The notes beneath the pieces are model-generated. The model made no database searches. It was given only the letters and a program-made list of their open reading frames with translations, and was not told the DNA's origin. The translations under genes and the position numbers were made by a program. A DNA stretch of 64,000 nucleotides, taken from contig NZ_SMFP01000001.1 of the NCBI RefSeq assembly GCF_004348975.1, forward strand, positions 132,701 to 196,700. The letters are read 5' to 3'. The stretch is from Antarcticimicrobium sediminis (lineage in GTDB: Bacteria; Pseudomonadota; Alphaproteobacteria; Rhodobacterales; Rhodobacteraceae). Below, in pieces: positions 8,013 through 16,009 of this stretch (the first letter of the stretch is position 1; each line of letters starts with the position of its first letter).

Positions 8013-9239
8013 TTATGCGGCCTCCCTATCATGTCTCAGGTTATCTCTGATTATTTTTGCCCGATGCGCGAAGACCTGGCTCCGCGTCAGGTGCAGACCG
8101 GATTGGCCCGCCTTTTCGATCATGTCGCGCAGCTGCGGACGGTTGGCGTTCAGCCCGGAAAGGGCCTCGGCCAAAGCGGCCACGTCACCGCGCTCCACCA
8201 GAATTCCAGCCCCCTGTTCCGCCACCAGACTTTGGGCAAAGGGGTCGCGAAACCCGACCAGCGGCGTTGCCGAAAACAGCGTCTCGATCAGGATACGCGG
8301 GGATTCATCCGTCATGTGACAGAACAGCAGAACATGGGCGCGCCGTAGAATACCCAGAACCGTGGACCGGTCCGAGACGAAACCGTGAAAGCGGATATGC
8401 TCGCTCAGGCCCAACCGGGTCGCCAAGGCGCGCATCTCTTCCAGTTGCGGCCCATCCCCGGCCCATTCGGCAACAAAGTCCACCCCGGTTCCCGCCAATC
8501 GCGCCAGCGCGTCGATCCACAGCAATCCGCCCTTCATCTGATCCGCCCGCCCGACATAGCAGATCCGGATCGGGCCTGCCCCGGCGCCCGCCAGCTTGTC
8601 GGCCAGCTGATCCTCCGGGATGCGGTCGGCCTGTTCGAGGTGGACGTCCTCGACGATCTGCGCGTTGCGGGTCAGCCCGGCAAAGCGGTCATAGACCGTC
8701 TGCCCATGCAGCAGCGCCAGATCGGCGTTCTTGAGCAATCGCGCCTCGGTCCGCGCCGTGATGCGCGATTTCAGCCCGGCCCTGGCCCGCCCCTTGACGC
8801 TGCCGTCATGCGCCGCGGCAAAGACCTGGGATTCGACCCGGTCGAACCAGATCCCATGCGGGATGCCGTGGGCATGGGCCAGCCGCGCGCCGACCACGCC
8901 CCAGTCGCCAATCCAGCCGCCAATGGCAAACAACCTGAAATCAGCCCGCCGCAACGCGTCGAGCAGGGTTTTCTGCACCGCCGATCTTGTCCGCAGATAG
9001 GTCGGCAGGTGATAGCCGTCCGGCAGTTCGATCAGCTCAAACGTTGGGGGGTCGATCCCCTCTCCGCTGACCTCGATCCATCCCGCAGGAGGCTGACCCG
9101 TCTTGCAGACCGAACAGGCGATCACCCGGTCGAAATCCTGTTGCCAGGCCTTCAACCCACTGACGGTCTGCGCCTCGACATAGAGGCGGCCTTCGTCACG
9201 ATAGAAGGGCGCGCCCAAGGTCAGGAAAAGGGTGTCCAA
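8013..9239 (-). CDS. Family 4-type glycosyltransferase inserted between preT and preA
   Basis: A protein of about 408 residues with a GT-B fold. The C-terminal half is a Glycos_transf_1 domain: an acceptable RICYVGRADQMKG start, FHGFVSDRS, and the nucleotide-sugar-binding region HMTDESPRILIETLFSATPL near residues 315-335. The N-terminal half resembles an acceptor-binding domain. I choose the TTG start at 9239 because GGAGG lies seven bases upstream; the GTG at 9278 lies inside a hairpin and has no ribosome site. The stop abuts the preA start. A sugar transferase has no known role in pyrimidine reduction, so this looks like an accessory gene captured within the preT-preA unit. The acceptor is unknown. 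Confidence 0.85.
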   Translation of the reverse strand: MDTLFLTLGAPFYRDEGRLYVEAQTVSGLKAWQQDFDRVIACSVCKTGQPPAGWIEVSGEGIDPPTFELIELPDGYHLPTYLRTRSAVQKTLLDALRRADFRLFAIGGWIGDWGVVGARLAHAHGIPHGIWFDRVESQVFAAAHDGSVKGRARAGLKSRITARTEARLLKNADLALLHGQTVYDRFAGLTRNAQIVEDVHLEQADRIPEDQLADKLAGAGAGPIRICYVGRADQMKGGLLWIDALARLAGTGVDFVAEWAGDGPQLEEMRALATRLGLSEHIRFHGFVSDRSTVLGILRRAHVLLFCHMTDESPRILIETLFSATPLVGFRDPFAQSLVAEQGAGILVERGDVAALAEALSGLNANRPQLRDMIEKAGQSGLHLTRSQVFAHRAKIIRDNLRHDREAA

Positions 9240-9266
9240 AGTGGTGCCTCCGAAGTCAGGACTGGG

Positions 9267-9288
9267 TCGGGGGATCACGATCCCCCGA
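9267..9288 (-). terminator. Perfect hairpin between preT and the glycosyltransferase gene
   Basis: TCGGGGGATC and GATCCCCCGA are perfect ten-base arms separated by AC, so about eight pairs can form with a six-base loop. It lies directly after the preT stop codon and before the glycosyltransferase ribosome site. There is no T-run, so it may attenuate or protect the upstream mRNA rather than terminate fully. Confidence 0.55.
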
Positions 9289-9294
9289 GCGATC

Positions 9295-10632
9295 CTAGCA
9301 CGATGTCAGCTTTGCGTGGATGTCCATCGCCGCGTCGCGGCCCTCGGCCACGGCGGTCACGGTCAGATCCTCGCCGCCGCTAGCGCAGTCGCCGCCAGCC
9401 CAGACGTCCGCGACACTGGTCCGGCCCGGCCCGCTGACCGCGATCTTGCCGCCCTCCAGCGCCACGCCATCCGGCGCGCCGTCCAGCGTCTGGCCGATCG
9501 CCTTGAACACCTGATCGGCGACCAAGGTCACCGTCTCGCCCGTGCCCTTGACCCGGCCATCCTCGACATTGGTGTATTCCAGCTCGATCCCGGTCACAGC
9601 GCCATCGCCTAGAATGGCCACCGGCATCACGTTGAACATCAGCTTGACGCCCTTTGCCGCGGCCAGATCCTGTTCAAACGGGCTAGCCGGCATCGCGTCC
9701 CGACCCCGACGATAGGCGATGGTCACGTTCTGCGCGCCCAACAGCGAGGCCTGCACCGCGGCGTCCACCGCCGTCATGCCGCCGCCGATCACCACCACGT
9801 TGCGGCCCACCGGCAGACTGCCCAGATCATCGGACTGGCGCAAATCCTCGATGAAATCGACCGCGTCGCGCACGCCGGACAGATCCTCGCCCGCGGCGCG
9901 CAGGGCATTGACGCCCGCCAGACCGATGGACAGGAACACCGCGTCATAGTCTGCCTTCAGCGCATCCAGCGACAGACCAGAGCCCAGCGCCTTGCCGGTC
10001 TCAACGGTGATGCCGCCGATCTTGAGCAGCCAGTCGACCTCGCGCGCGGCGAAATCATCGGTGCTCTTGTAGGCGGCGATGCCAAACTCGTTCAGCCCGC
10101 CGGGCTTGCCCTTGGTCTCAAACAGGCTCACGTCATGGCCCAGCATGGCCAGACGATGCGCACAGGACAGCCCCGCCGGCCCCGCCCCGACAACCGCCAC
10201 GCGCTTGCCCGTGGCGTCTGCGCGGGTAAAAGGATGCGTGCCGCGCGCCATCAAGGTGTCGGTAGCATAGCGTTGCAGCCGCCCGATCTCGACCGGCTTG
10301 CCCTCGGCCGCCTCACGGACACAGGCCTCTTCGCACAGCGTTTCGGTCGGACAGACCCGCGCGCACATGCCGCCCAGAATGTTCTGGCTCAGAATGGTCT
10401 GCGCCGCCCCTTCGGGCTGGCCCACCTGAATCTGGCGGATGAACAGTGGGATATCAATATCGGTGGGACATGCGGTGACGCAGGGCGCGTCATAGCAGAA
10501 ATAGCAGCGATCCGCCGCCACGGCTGCCTCATGCGGGGCATAGGCGGAATGCAAGTCACTGAAATTTGAGGCAATTTCATCTTCGGACAGACGACCTGCC
10601 ACGATCCCGGATGCCTGATGGCCTTGTGCCAT
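9295..10632 (-). CDS. preT: NAD-dependent dihydropyrimidine dehydrogenase, subunit PreT
   Basis: This 445-residue flavoprotein passes electrons from NADH through FAD and Fe-S clusters to PreA. It has the glutamate-synthase small-subunit layout: an N-terminal cysteine-rich domain (CYFCYDAPCVTACPTDIDIP, then GGMCARVCPTETLCEEAC), an FAD Rossmann motif (VAVVGAGPAGLSCAHRLAML) and an NAD Rossmann motif (VVVIGGGMTAVDAAVQA), ending with VWAGGDCASGGEDLTVTAV. The start is the ATG at 10632 behind GGGAGAC; the longer frame to 10707 crosses the probable promoter. A second RutR-like palindrome lies at 10684. An intervening glycosyltransferase gene separates it from preA. Confidence 0.95.
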   Translation of the reverse strand: MAQGHQASGIVAGRLSEDEIASNFSDLHSAYAPHEAAVAADRCYFCYDAPCVTACPTDIDIPLFIRQIQVGQPEGAAQTILSQNILGGMCARVCPTETLCEEACVREAAEGKPVEIGRLQRYATDTLMARGTHPFTRADATGKRVAVVGAGPAGLSCAHRLAMLGHDVSLFETKGKPGGLNEFGIAAYKSTDDFAAREVDWLLKIGGITVETGKALGSGLSLDALKADYDAVFLSIGLAGVNALRAAGEDLSGVRDAVDFIEDLRQSDDLGSLPVGRNVVVIGGGMTAVDAAVQASLLGAQNVTIAYRRGRDAMPASPFEQDLAAAKGVKLMFNVMPVAILGDGAVTGIELEYTNVEDGRVKGTGETVTLVADQVFKAIGQTLDGAPDGVALEGGKIAVSGPGRTSVADVWAGGDCASGGEDLTVTAVAEGRDAAMDIHAKLTSC

Positions 10633-10683
10633 TGGGTGTCTCCCTGTTTCTTTTCTTTCACCCAGACTGCCACAAACGAATTT

Positions 10684-10699
10684 TTTATCAATTGGTAAA
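10684..10699. promoter_or_regulatory. Second, weaker RutR-like palindrome upstream of preT
   Basis: TTTATCAATTGGTAAA matches 11 of the 14 specified bases of TTGACCAnnTGGTCAA and keeps the central CAnnTGG core. It lies 52 bases upstream of the preT start, a position suited to repression. It is less certain than the site at 5871. Confidence 0.5.
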
Positions 10700-10715
10700 A
10701 TTTGCAATTCGGCAC

Positions 10716-10768
10716 AAAAAATCCATCACCCGCCCCTCATGCTTAAAAATCAAGCAGTTGAGGGCGGG
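10716..10768 (-). terminator. Rho-independent terminator of the PPxFLAP protein gene
   Basis: A long stem pairs CCCGCCCCTCA with TGAGGGCGGG, extended by a TGCTT/AAGCA inner stem, and is followed on the minus strand by six T residues. It separates the upstream secreted-protein gene from preT. Confidence 0.8.
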
Positions 10769-10829
10769 CGGTTTTATCCTGTCTGCGCGCCGCCACGCCG
10801 CAAATGCGCCGCAAACAGGACAGGCCGGG

Positions 10830-11546
10830 TCAGGGCATCAGTACGCTGGCACGGGAAAACTGCGCCCGCTCGGTGCTCAGATCGTCATAGGTCAGCTCGA
10901 TATCAACGGTGCCAATCGATCCCGGCGGATAGATCAGCATCGGGTTACCGTCGCTCTCAAGAATCGCGTTCGGGGTCGAAAATTCCTCGTGACAGGCGGG
11001 CAGCGGCCAAACCTGCAGCGGGCCACCATTGACGCCAAAGCGCATCTGAACCAGCCCACAGCGCCACGACCAGATCTGCGTCACATAGAGGTAATCCAAG
11101 CCCTCGTATTGGCGCACGGCGATCCAGTTCGCCTTGGTGGCCGACAGGATCGGCTTGATCTCGATCGCGGTGGTATACCGGCCACTGGGAATCTGCGGCT
11201 CGGCCATCAACTGGGGCCCGGAAGGCGCCAGAAAGACCGGAGCCGCCTCCGCCTGCGCGGTCACCTTCGGGGCAAGGAAGGCTGGCGGCGCATCACCCCC
11301 TGCCACCCCGGTCCCTGGTGCCAAGAACACCGGCGGCGCCTCGGAGGCCTGTTCTGCCTTGCCCGCCGGCGCAAGAAAGGTTGGCGGCGCGCTGGCTGTC
11401 TCCTGCCCCGGAGCTGCTGCCGGCTCAGTAGCCGGGGCGGTCACGGTGGCCGCCGGGGCTGGCGGCAGTGCTGCCGTGGTCCGCGCCACCTCTTGCCCGG
11501 CGGATTGCACCGTCACCGCGAACATCACCAGAAAAAGCTCTAGCAT
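10830..11546 (-). CDS. Hypothetical exported protein with four PPxFLAP repeats
   Basis: A 238-residue protein starting at an ATG behind GGAGGGA. Residues 1-17 form a hydrophobic export signal or anchor (LELFLVMFAVTVQ). Residues 20-110 are a Pro/Ala-rich linker carrying four near-identical units, PPTFLAP, PPVFLAP, PPAFLAP and APVFLAP, spaced 15-18 residues apart. The C-terminal 120 residues form a compact domain with two cysteines (SWRCGLVQM and LPACHEEF) that could form a disulphide in the periplasm. I recognise no family. The repeats could be binding sites for a partner or an extended spacer. The gene ends in a strong terminator and is divergent from the next gene. Confidence 0.75.
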   Translation of the reverse strand: MLELFLVMFAVTVQSAGQEVARTTAALPPAPAATVTAPATEPAAAPGQETASAPPTFLAPAGKAEQASEAPPVFLAPGTGVAGGDAPPAFLAPKVTAQAEAAPVFLAPSGPQLMAEPQIPSGRYTTAIEIKPILSATKANWIAVRQYEGLDYLYVTQIWSWRCGLVQMRFGVNGGPLQVWPLPACHEEFSTPNAILESDGNPMLIYPPGSIGTVDIELTYDDLSTERAQFSRASVLMP

Positions 11547-11666
11547 CGTATCCCTCCGAAATTCCCTGATCCAAAATCAAATTGCGGGCTTTTGGGGACG
11601 CCGTACGCGCCCTATACTGCCCACATCAAGCAGTCGCCGCGCAATTCATCCCGCGGCAAGGAAACT

Positions 11667-12671
11667 ATGGCAAATAATCCGACCCCTAGCCAAGCGTTCA
11701 ATATCGTTGTCGTCGGCCAAACCGGTCGGCTGCAATACGAGGCGCTGTTGTTTGCCGCCTCGCTGCGCGCGATGTCGCCCGACTTCACCGGGCGTCTGTT
11801 CGTCGCGGTGCCGCAGGCCGGGCCGCTTTGGGCAAGCGACCCCGCGATCCACAACAGCGAAGTGCTTGACGCGCTTGGGCGGCTCGGAGCCGAAATCGTG
11901 CCGTTTCAATCACAGGTCTTCGGTGCCGCCTACCCGCAGGGCAACAAGATCGAATGCCTCTCGTCCCTGCCCGCGGGCGAGCCCTTTGTGTTCTTTGACA
12001 CCGACACGCTGGTGACCGGTGATCTCGCCCATGTGCCGTTCGATTTCGACCGCCCCGGCGCCTCGCTCCGGCGCGAGGGGACATGGCCCGAACCCACCCT
12101 CTATGGGCCGGGCTACGGGGCGATGTGGAAATCGCTGTATGATCGCTTCGGGCTGGAGTTCGAGAGCAGTCTGGATCCGACCCAGCCGGACGAATACTGG
12201 CAGAAGTACCTTTATTTCAACGCCGGTTATTTCTTCCATCGCTGCCCGCGGTTGTTTGGCGCGCGCTTTCTCGACTATGCCCGCAGCATCCGCGACGACC
12301 CGCCGGTCGAACTGGTCGGGCAAAGCCTCGATCCCTGGCTCGATCAGATCGCGCTGCCGCTGGTGGTGCATTCCTTTGGTGGCGGGCGCGACGCGCTGCC
12401 CCCTGGCCTGCTGGACGGCGATGTGACCTGCCACTACCGGCTGTTTCCGCTGCTCTATGCCCGCGAAAGCGACCGGGTGGTCGAAGTGCTGGAACAGGTC
12501 GCCGCCCCCAACAAGATCAAGAAAGTGCTGAAAGGCTATGAGCCGATCAAGCGGCTGGTCTATCAGGGGCGCGGCGAAAAGGTGCGAGCGCTGTTCGATC
12601 AAGACAACCTGCCCCGCAAGGAACAGGCGATCCGCAATCGGATCAAATCCAACGGGTTCTGGATGCGATAA
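11667..12671 (+). CDS. Glycosyltransferase-like protein with a DTD motif
   Basis: A 334-residue soluble protein with a GT-A-like Rossmann start (FNIVVVGQTGRLQYEALLFA) and a metal/nucleotide-sugar motif FVFFDTDTLVTGDL near residue 110, as in GT8-like and related transferases. YFNAGYFFHRCPRLFGARFL near residue 190 resembles the middle part of such enzymes. The C-terminus is basic. The start is the ATG at 11667 behind AAGGAAACT; the frame extends upstream without a ribosome site. No sugar-biosynthesis genes are adjacent, so donor and acceptor are unknown. A hairpin terminator follows. Confidence 0.7.
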   Translation: MANNPTPSQAFNIVVVGQTGRLQYEALLFAASLRAMSPDFTGRLFVAVPQAGPLWASDPAIHNSEVLDALGRLGAEIVPFQSQVFGAAYPQGNKIECLSSLPAGEPFVFFDTDTLVTGDLAHVPFDFDRPGASLRREGTWPEPTLYGPGYGAMWKSLYDRFGLEFESSLDPTQPDEYWQKYLYFNAGYFFHRCPRLFGARFLDYARSIRDDPPVELVGQSLDPWLDQIALPLVVHSFGGGRDALPPGLLDGDVTCHYRLFPLLYARESDRVVEVLEQVAAPNKIKKVLKGYEPIKRLVYQGRGEKVRALFDQDNLPRKEQAIRNRIKSNGFWMR

Positions 12672-12689
12672 CGGGGGACGCGCCCCATG

Positions 12690-12721
12690 AAAAAGGCCGC
12701 CCCACCGGGACGGCCCCTTTT
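12690..12721. terminator. Bidirectional terminator
   Basis: AAAAAGGCCG pairs with CGGCC...TTTT around a C-rich loop, between two convergent genes; A- and T-runs flank both sides. Confidence 0.7.
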
Positions 12722-12742
12722 AACTTGCGCAAGACAGCCGGG

Positions 12743-13387
12743 TCAGGCGGCAGGCTTCTCCAGCAGGGTGTAGGAGGTGATAACCTCGTCCTTCACCTGC
12801 GCCCGCATGATCTTGCCATCGGCGTCGCGCTTGCTGCGGGCACCCACGGCGCGCTTGATCAACCGGCCGAACTGCTGGTTCAGCGCCACGCCAGCGCGAT
12901 TGGTCAGCTTTGGTTTGCCCGCCTCGGTCACAGCTGCCGTATACATGCCAGCAAATTTCGGATCCGCATGGGCGCGCTTGATCACTTTGAGGATGAAATC
13001 GGCGTCAAACGCCCCCTCTTGGTCCATCGTCTGCGCCAGCTTGATGACATGGTCGATCACCCCCCGGCGCGCGCTGATTTGCGCCGCCAGCGGATCGCCA
13101 GCCGGCGCAGTTTCCAGAATATGGCTTTCGGCCAGCTTCTGCAGGAAATGCCCCATATCCATGCCTTCGGCCTTGGCTTGGGCCGCAAGGGATTTGCGCA
13201 CTTCGGTTTGAAAGGTCACCGTGACCTTGTTGGCGGCGGCCATACGATCCATCCGCACCTTGCGGCGGGCTGCTTGATCTTCGGGCTGGGCCTCAGCCGA
13301 GGAAGAGGCGGATTTCCCGGCACCTTTGCCGCCGAACTTCTTGCCCGGTTTCGCGGTATCCGTGACAGCTTTGAGTTTGATTGCCAT
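12743..13387 (-). CDS. Ribbon-helix-helix-like DNA-binding protein
   Basis: A 214-residue basic protein. After a Lys/Ser/Ala-rich N-terminal tail (residues 1-45) comes a segment, about residues 52-90, with the beta-strand plus two-helix pattern of ribbon-helix-helix repressors (KVTVTFQTEVRKSLAAQAKA, then MDMGHFLQKLAESHIL). The remaining half is a helical domain of unknown role. The start is the ATG at 13387 behind GAGG. Two AACATAC-N7-GTATGTT-type palindromes overlap the -35 and -10 elements of its promoter, so autorepression is likely. No toxin gene is adjacent, so it does not look like an antitoxin. Confidence 0.75.
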   Translation of the reverse strand: MAIKLKAVTDTAKPGKKFGGKGAGKSASSSAEAQPEDQAARRKVRMDRMAAANKVTVTFQTEVRKSLAAQAKAEGMDMGHFLQKLAESHILETAPAGDPLAAQISARRGVIDHVIKLAQTMDQEGAFDADFILKVIKRAHADPKFAGMYTAAVTEAGKPKLTNRAGVALNQQFGRLIKRAVGARSKRDADGKIMRAQVKDEVITSYTLLEKPAA

Positions 13388-13404
13388 GTTGCACCTCAAT
13401 GAAT

Positions 13405-13463
13405 AACATACCGCAGCAATATGGTGATACGCACGACCTGTCAACATACATTTGCAGTATGTT
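13405..13463 (-). promoter_or_regulatory. Promoter with two tandem operator palindromes
   Basis: On the minus strand TTGACA (13444-13439) is followed after 17 bases by TATTGC (13421-13416). One palindrome, AACATAC-N7-GTATGTT (13443-13463, perfect seven-base arms), abuts the -35. A second with the same layout and two mismatches (13405-13425) covers the -10. Start-to-start spacing is 38 bases. The arrangement suits cooperative repression by the protein encoded downstream. Confidence 0.7.
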
Positions 13464-13684
13464 TTAGGCGTATTCTACGCATATCCTCCTGCCTCGGCCT
13501 GCAGCTGGCGCTGCACCAATCACACCCGGATCGCCCACATCCAGACCGCATCCAGACGGTGTCTCACATCCCCTTTTTGATATGTTTAATTGGGGTTCCG
13601 CCACCTTTCGCCGTGGTTGCCATGCCAGCGGCAATGGCCTAACCCTTTGCGCGACATTCGATCCATCCGAGGAGGGACACCCCA

Positions 13685-14977
13685 ATGACCGACGCGCCGC
13701 AATACGGTTTCGACACCCTGCAAATCCACGCCGGAGCCCGGCCAGACCCGGCCACCGGCGCGCGACAGACGCCGATTTATCAGACCACCGCCTATGTCTT
13801 TCGCGATGCCGAACACGCCGCCGCCCTCTTCAACCTGCAAGAGGTGGGCTATATCTATTCGCGCCTGACCAACCCGACCATCGCCGTGCTGCAAGAACGC
13901 ATGGCGACGCTTGAAGGTGGCGTCGGCGCGGTCTGTTGCTCCTCTGGTCATGCGGCGCAACTGATGGCTTTGTTCCCGCTGATGAGCCCCGGCAAGAATA
14001 TCGTTGCCTCGACCCGGCTGTATGGCGGAACAATGACCCAGTTCAGCCAGACCATCACGCGGTTCGGCTGGTCCGCCAAATTCGTCGATTTCGACGATAT
14101 CGAGGCGGTGAAAGCGGCCATCGACGATGACACCCGCGCGGTGTTTGGCGAAACCATCGCCAACCCGGGCGGCTATGTCACCGACATCCCGGCGCTGGCC
14201 AAAGTAACCGAGGCCGCCGGTATTCCGCTGATCATCGACAACACCTCGGCCACGCCATACCTGTGTCGGCCGATCGAACTGGGCGCCACGCTGGTGGTGC
14301 ATTCGATGACCAAATATCTGACCGGCAACGGCACCGTCATGGGCGGCGCGGTAGTTGATTCGGGCAAATTCGACTGGTCGGCCAGCGACAAGTTTCCCTC
14401 GCTCAGCCAACCCGAGCCCGCCTATCACGGCCTGAAATTCCACGAAACCTTCGGGCCGCTCGCCTTTACCTTCCACGGCATCGCCATCGGGCTGCGCGAT
14501 CTGGGCATGACCCTGAACCCGCAGGCGGCGCATTACACCTTGATGGGGATCGAAACCCTGTCGCTGCGGATGGAACGGCACTGCCTGAACGCGCAGAAAG
14601 CCGCCGAATGGCTTGAAACCAACCCGCATGTGGAAACGGTGACCTATGCCGGGCTGCAAAGCTCTCCCTATCATGCCCGCGCCAAGGCGCTGTTTCCCAA
14701 AGGCACCGGCGGGTTGTTCACCATCGCGCTGAAGGGCGGCTATGAAGCCTGCGTAAAATTCGTCGAAAATCTGGACCTGTTCAGCCATGTGGCCAACTTG
14801 GGCGACACCCGCTCGCTGGTCATCCACCCGGCCAGCACCACCCACCGCCAGCTGACCGAAGAACAACAGATCGCGGCCGGGGCGGGCCCCAACGTGGTAC
14901 GCATCTCGATCGGGATCGAGGATATCAACGATCTGATCGGCGATCTGGATCAGGCCCTCGCCAAGGCCACCGCCTGA
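13685..14977 (+). CDS. metY: O-acetylhomoserine sulfhydrylase (aminocarboxypropyltransferase)
   Basis: This 430-residue cytoplasmic PLP enzyme makes homocysteine from O-acetylhomoserine and sulfide. The length and motifs fit the MetY branch of the Cys/Met metabolism family: TLQIHAGARPDPATGARQTP at the N-terminus, YSRLTNPT near residue 58, the PLP-aspartate region IIDNTSATPYLCRP, the Schiff-base lysine in HSMTKYLTGNG near residue 210, and ASTTHRQL near residue 380. A strong ribosome site (GGAGGGA) precedes the ATG. It is monocistronic with a good terminator. Cystathionine gamma-synthase relatives are shorter, which favours MetY. Confidence 0.93.
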   Translation: MTDAPQYGFDTLQIHAGARPDPATGARQTPIYQTTAYVFRDAEHAAALFNLQEVGYIYSRLTNPTIAVLQERMATLEGGVGAVCCSSGHAAQLMALFPLMSPGKNIVASTRLYGGTMTQFSQTITRFGWSAKFVDFDDIEAVKAAIDDDTRAVFGETIANPGGYVTDIPALAKVTEAAGIPLIIDNTSATPYLCRPIELGATLVVHSMTKYLTGNGTVMGGAVVDSGKFDWSASDKFPSLSQPEPAYHGLKFHETFGPLAFTFHGIAIGLRDLGMTLNPQAAHYTLMGIETLSLRMERHCLNAQKAAEWLETNPHVETVTYAGLQSSPYHARAKALFPKGTGGLFTIALKGGYEACVKFVENLDLFSHVANLGDTRSLVIHPASTTHRQLTEEQQIAAGAGPNVVRISIGIEDINDLIGDLDQALAKATA

Positions 14978-15025
14978 GCGCGCCTGACCGTTCCTGTCGA
15001 GCGCGCCTTTCGACAAGAGATTTAG

Positions 15026-15055
15026 AAAAGCCCCGGCCAGTGGTCGGGGCTTTTT
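15026..15055. terminator. Rho-independent terminator after metY
   Basis: AAAAGCCCCGGCCA pairs with TGGTCGGGGCTTTT and is followed by a T-run. The stem also carries an A-run on its other side, so it may serve both strands. Confidence 0.85.
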
Positions 15056-15121
15056 CATGTCCGCCCGTGACACCCCGCGGCCAAAGGCACAAGGGTGCGA
15101 CGCAGCGCCGGGCGGGTCCGC

Positions 15122-15847
15122 TCACTCCGCGATGGCAAACACCATCGACACCTGCGCCTCGACCGTGATCTCTCCGGCGGCGATCGGTGCGCCGCCCGGA
15201 CTGGCGCGCATGGCCATCTCGGCCATCTGCATCGGCCGCCCGACGCCCTGCGCCTCGATCGACTGAATCGGGCCCAACGTCACGCCCGCCGCCCCGGCCA
15301 GCAACGCCGCCCGCGCCATCGCATCGGCCACCGCCCGCTTTCGCGCCTCGTCCATCAGCGGATCAGACTCTTGAACCCCAAAGCGCAAGCCATTGAAATC
15401 ATTTACGCCATCTTCGATCACCGCATCCAGAACGCCCCCCAGATCGGCAAGGTCGCGCACCCGCACCGACACCGTGTTCGAGGCAACAAAACCGGTGATC
15501 TGGCGGCGTTTCTCCCCCGTCGGGTCCGGATCAGACCAAAGCGGGCTCAACGACAGATCGCGCGTTTGCAGATCACGCGACGCGATGCCCATCCCGGTCA
15601 GCCGGTCCAGCACCTTGGCCACGGCCTCTGACGTCGCCTGCATCGCCGCACGCGCCTCCTTGGCCTCATGGGTCACCCCCAGCGTGATCGTCGCCATATC
15701 CGGCGCGGCCTCTACCCTTCCCTCTCCGGTCACGGTGATGTGGCGGGCGGCCTCCTCGGCCCGCACATCCGTTGCCGACAGGGCAAAAAACAACGGGGCC
15801 AACAGGGCACAAACCAAGGGCGCTGTGGCTGAAATCCGTCTTGTCAC
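15122..15847 (-). CDS. SIMPL domain (DUF541) periplasmic protein
   Basis: A 241-residue exported protein. The N-terminus TRRISATAPLVCALLAPLFF ends in a likely Ala-x-Ala-type cleavage region (DVRAEE). The SIMPL/DUF541 signature follows: HITVTGEGRVEAAPDMATI, then NDFNGLRFGV and the C-terminal EVQVSM-like strand. Proteins of this family are periplasmic or outer-membrane-associated and linked to stress or oxidative phenotypes, but their biochemical role is not defined. The start is a GTG at 15847 with an ideal AAGGAG. The frame continues far upstream on this strand, but that extension runs antisense to the next gene and is not coding. It is divergent from the large composite membrane protein gene. 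Confidence 0.85.
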   Translation of the reverse strand: MTRRISATAPLVCALLAPLFFALSATDVRAEEAARHITVTGEGRVEAAPDMATITLGVTHEAKEARAAMQATSEAVAKVLDRLTGMGIASRDLQTRDLSLSPLWSDPDPTGEKRRQITGFVASNTVSVRVRDLADLGGVLDAVIEDGVNDFNGLRFGVQESDPLMDEARKRAVADAMARAALLAGAAGVTLGPIQSIEAQGVGRPMQMAEMAMRASPGGAPIAAGEITVEAQVSMVFAIAE

Positions 15848-16009
15848 GACATCTCTCCTTTGTGGTCTTTGTCCCAGACTGCGCCACCGCCGCGCCCATC
15901 GGCAAGATACCGCCGTGTGTTTTTCTTTTCCTCGGCAAACTCCTGCTTTATGCTCCGGCATGGGCGCAATCTGTGCCCCCAGAAACGGGTTGGGTAGTAT
16001 TTCGACAGT

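Noticed and set aside
9239-9278. The GTG at 9278 as start of the glycosyltransferase gene.
   Set aside because: It lies inside a perfect hairpin with no ribosome site; GGAGG is placed correctly for the TTG at 9239.
13405-13463. Antitoxin-type regulation of a toxin-antitoxin module.
   Set aside because: The RHH-like protein has no adjacent toxin gene, and the neighbours are a glycosyltransferase-like gene and metY.
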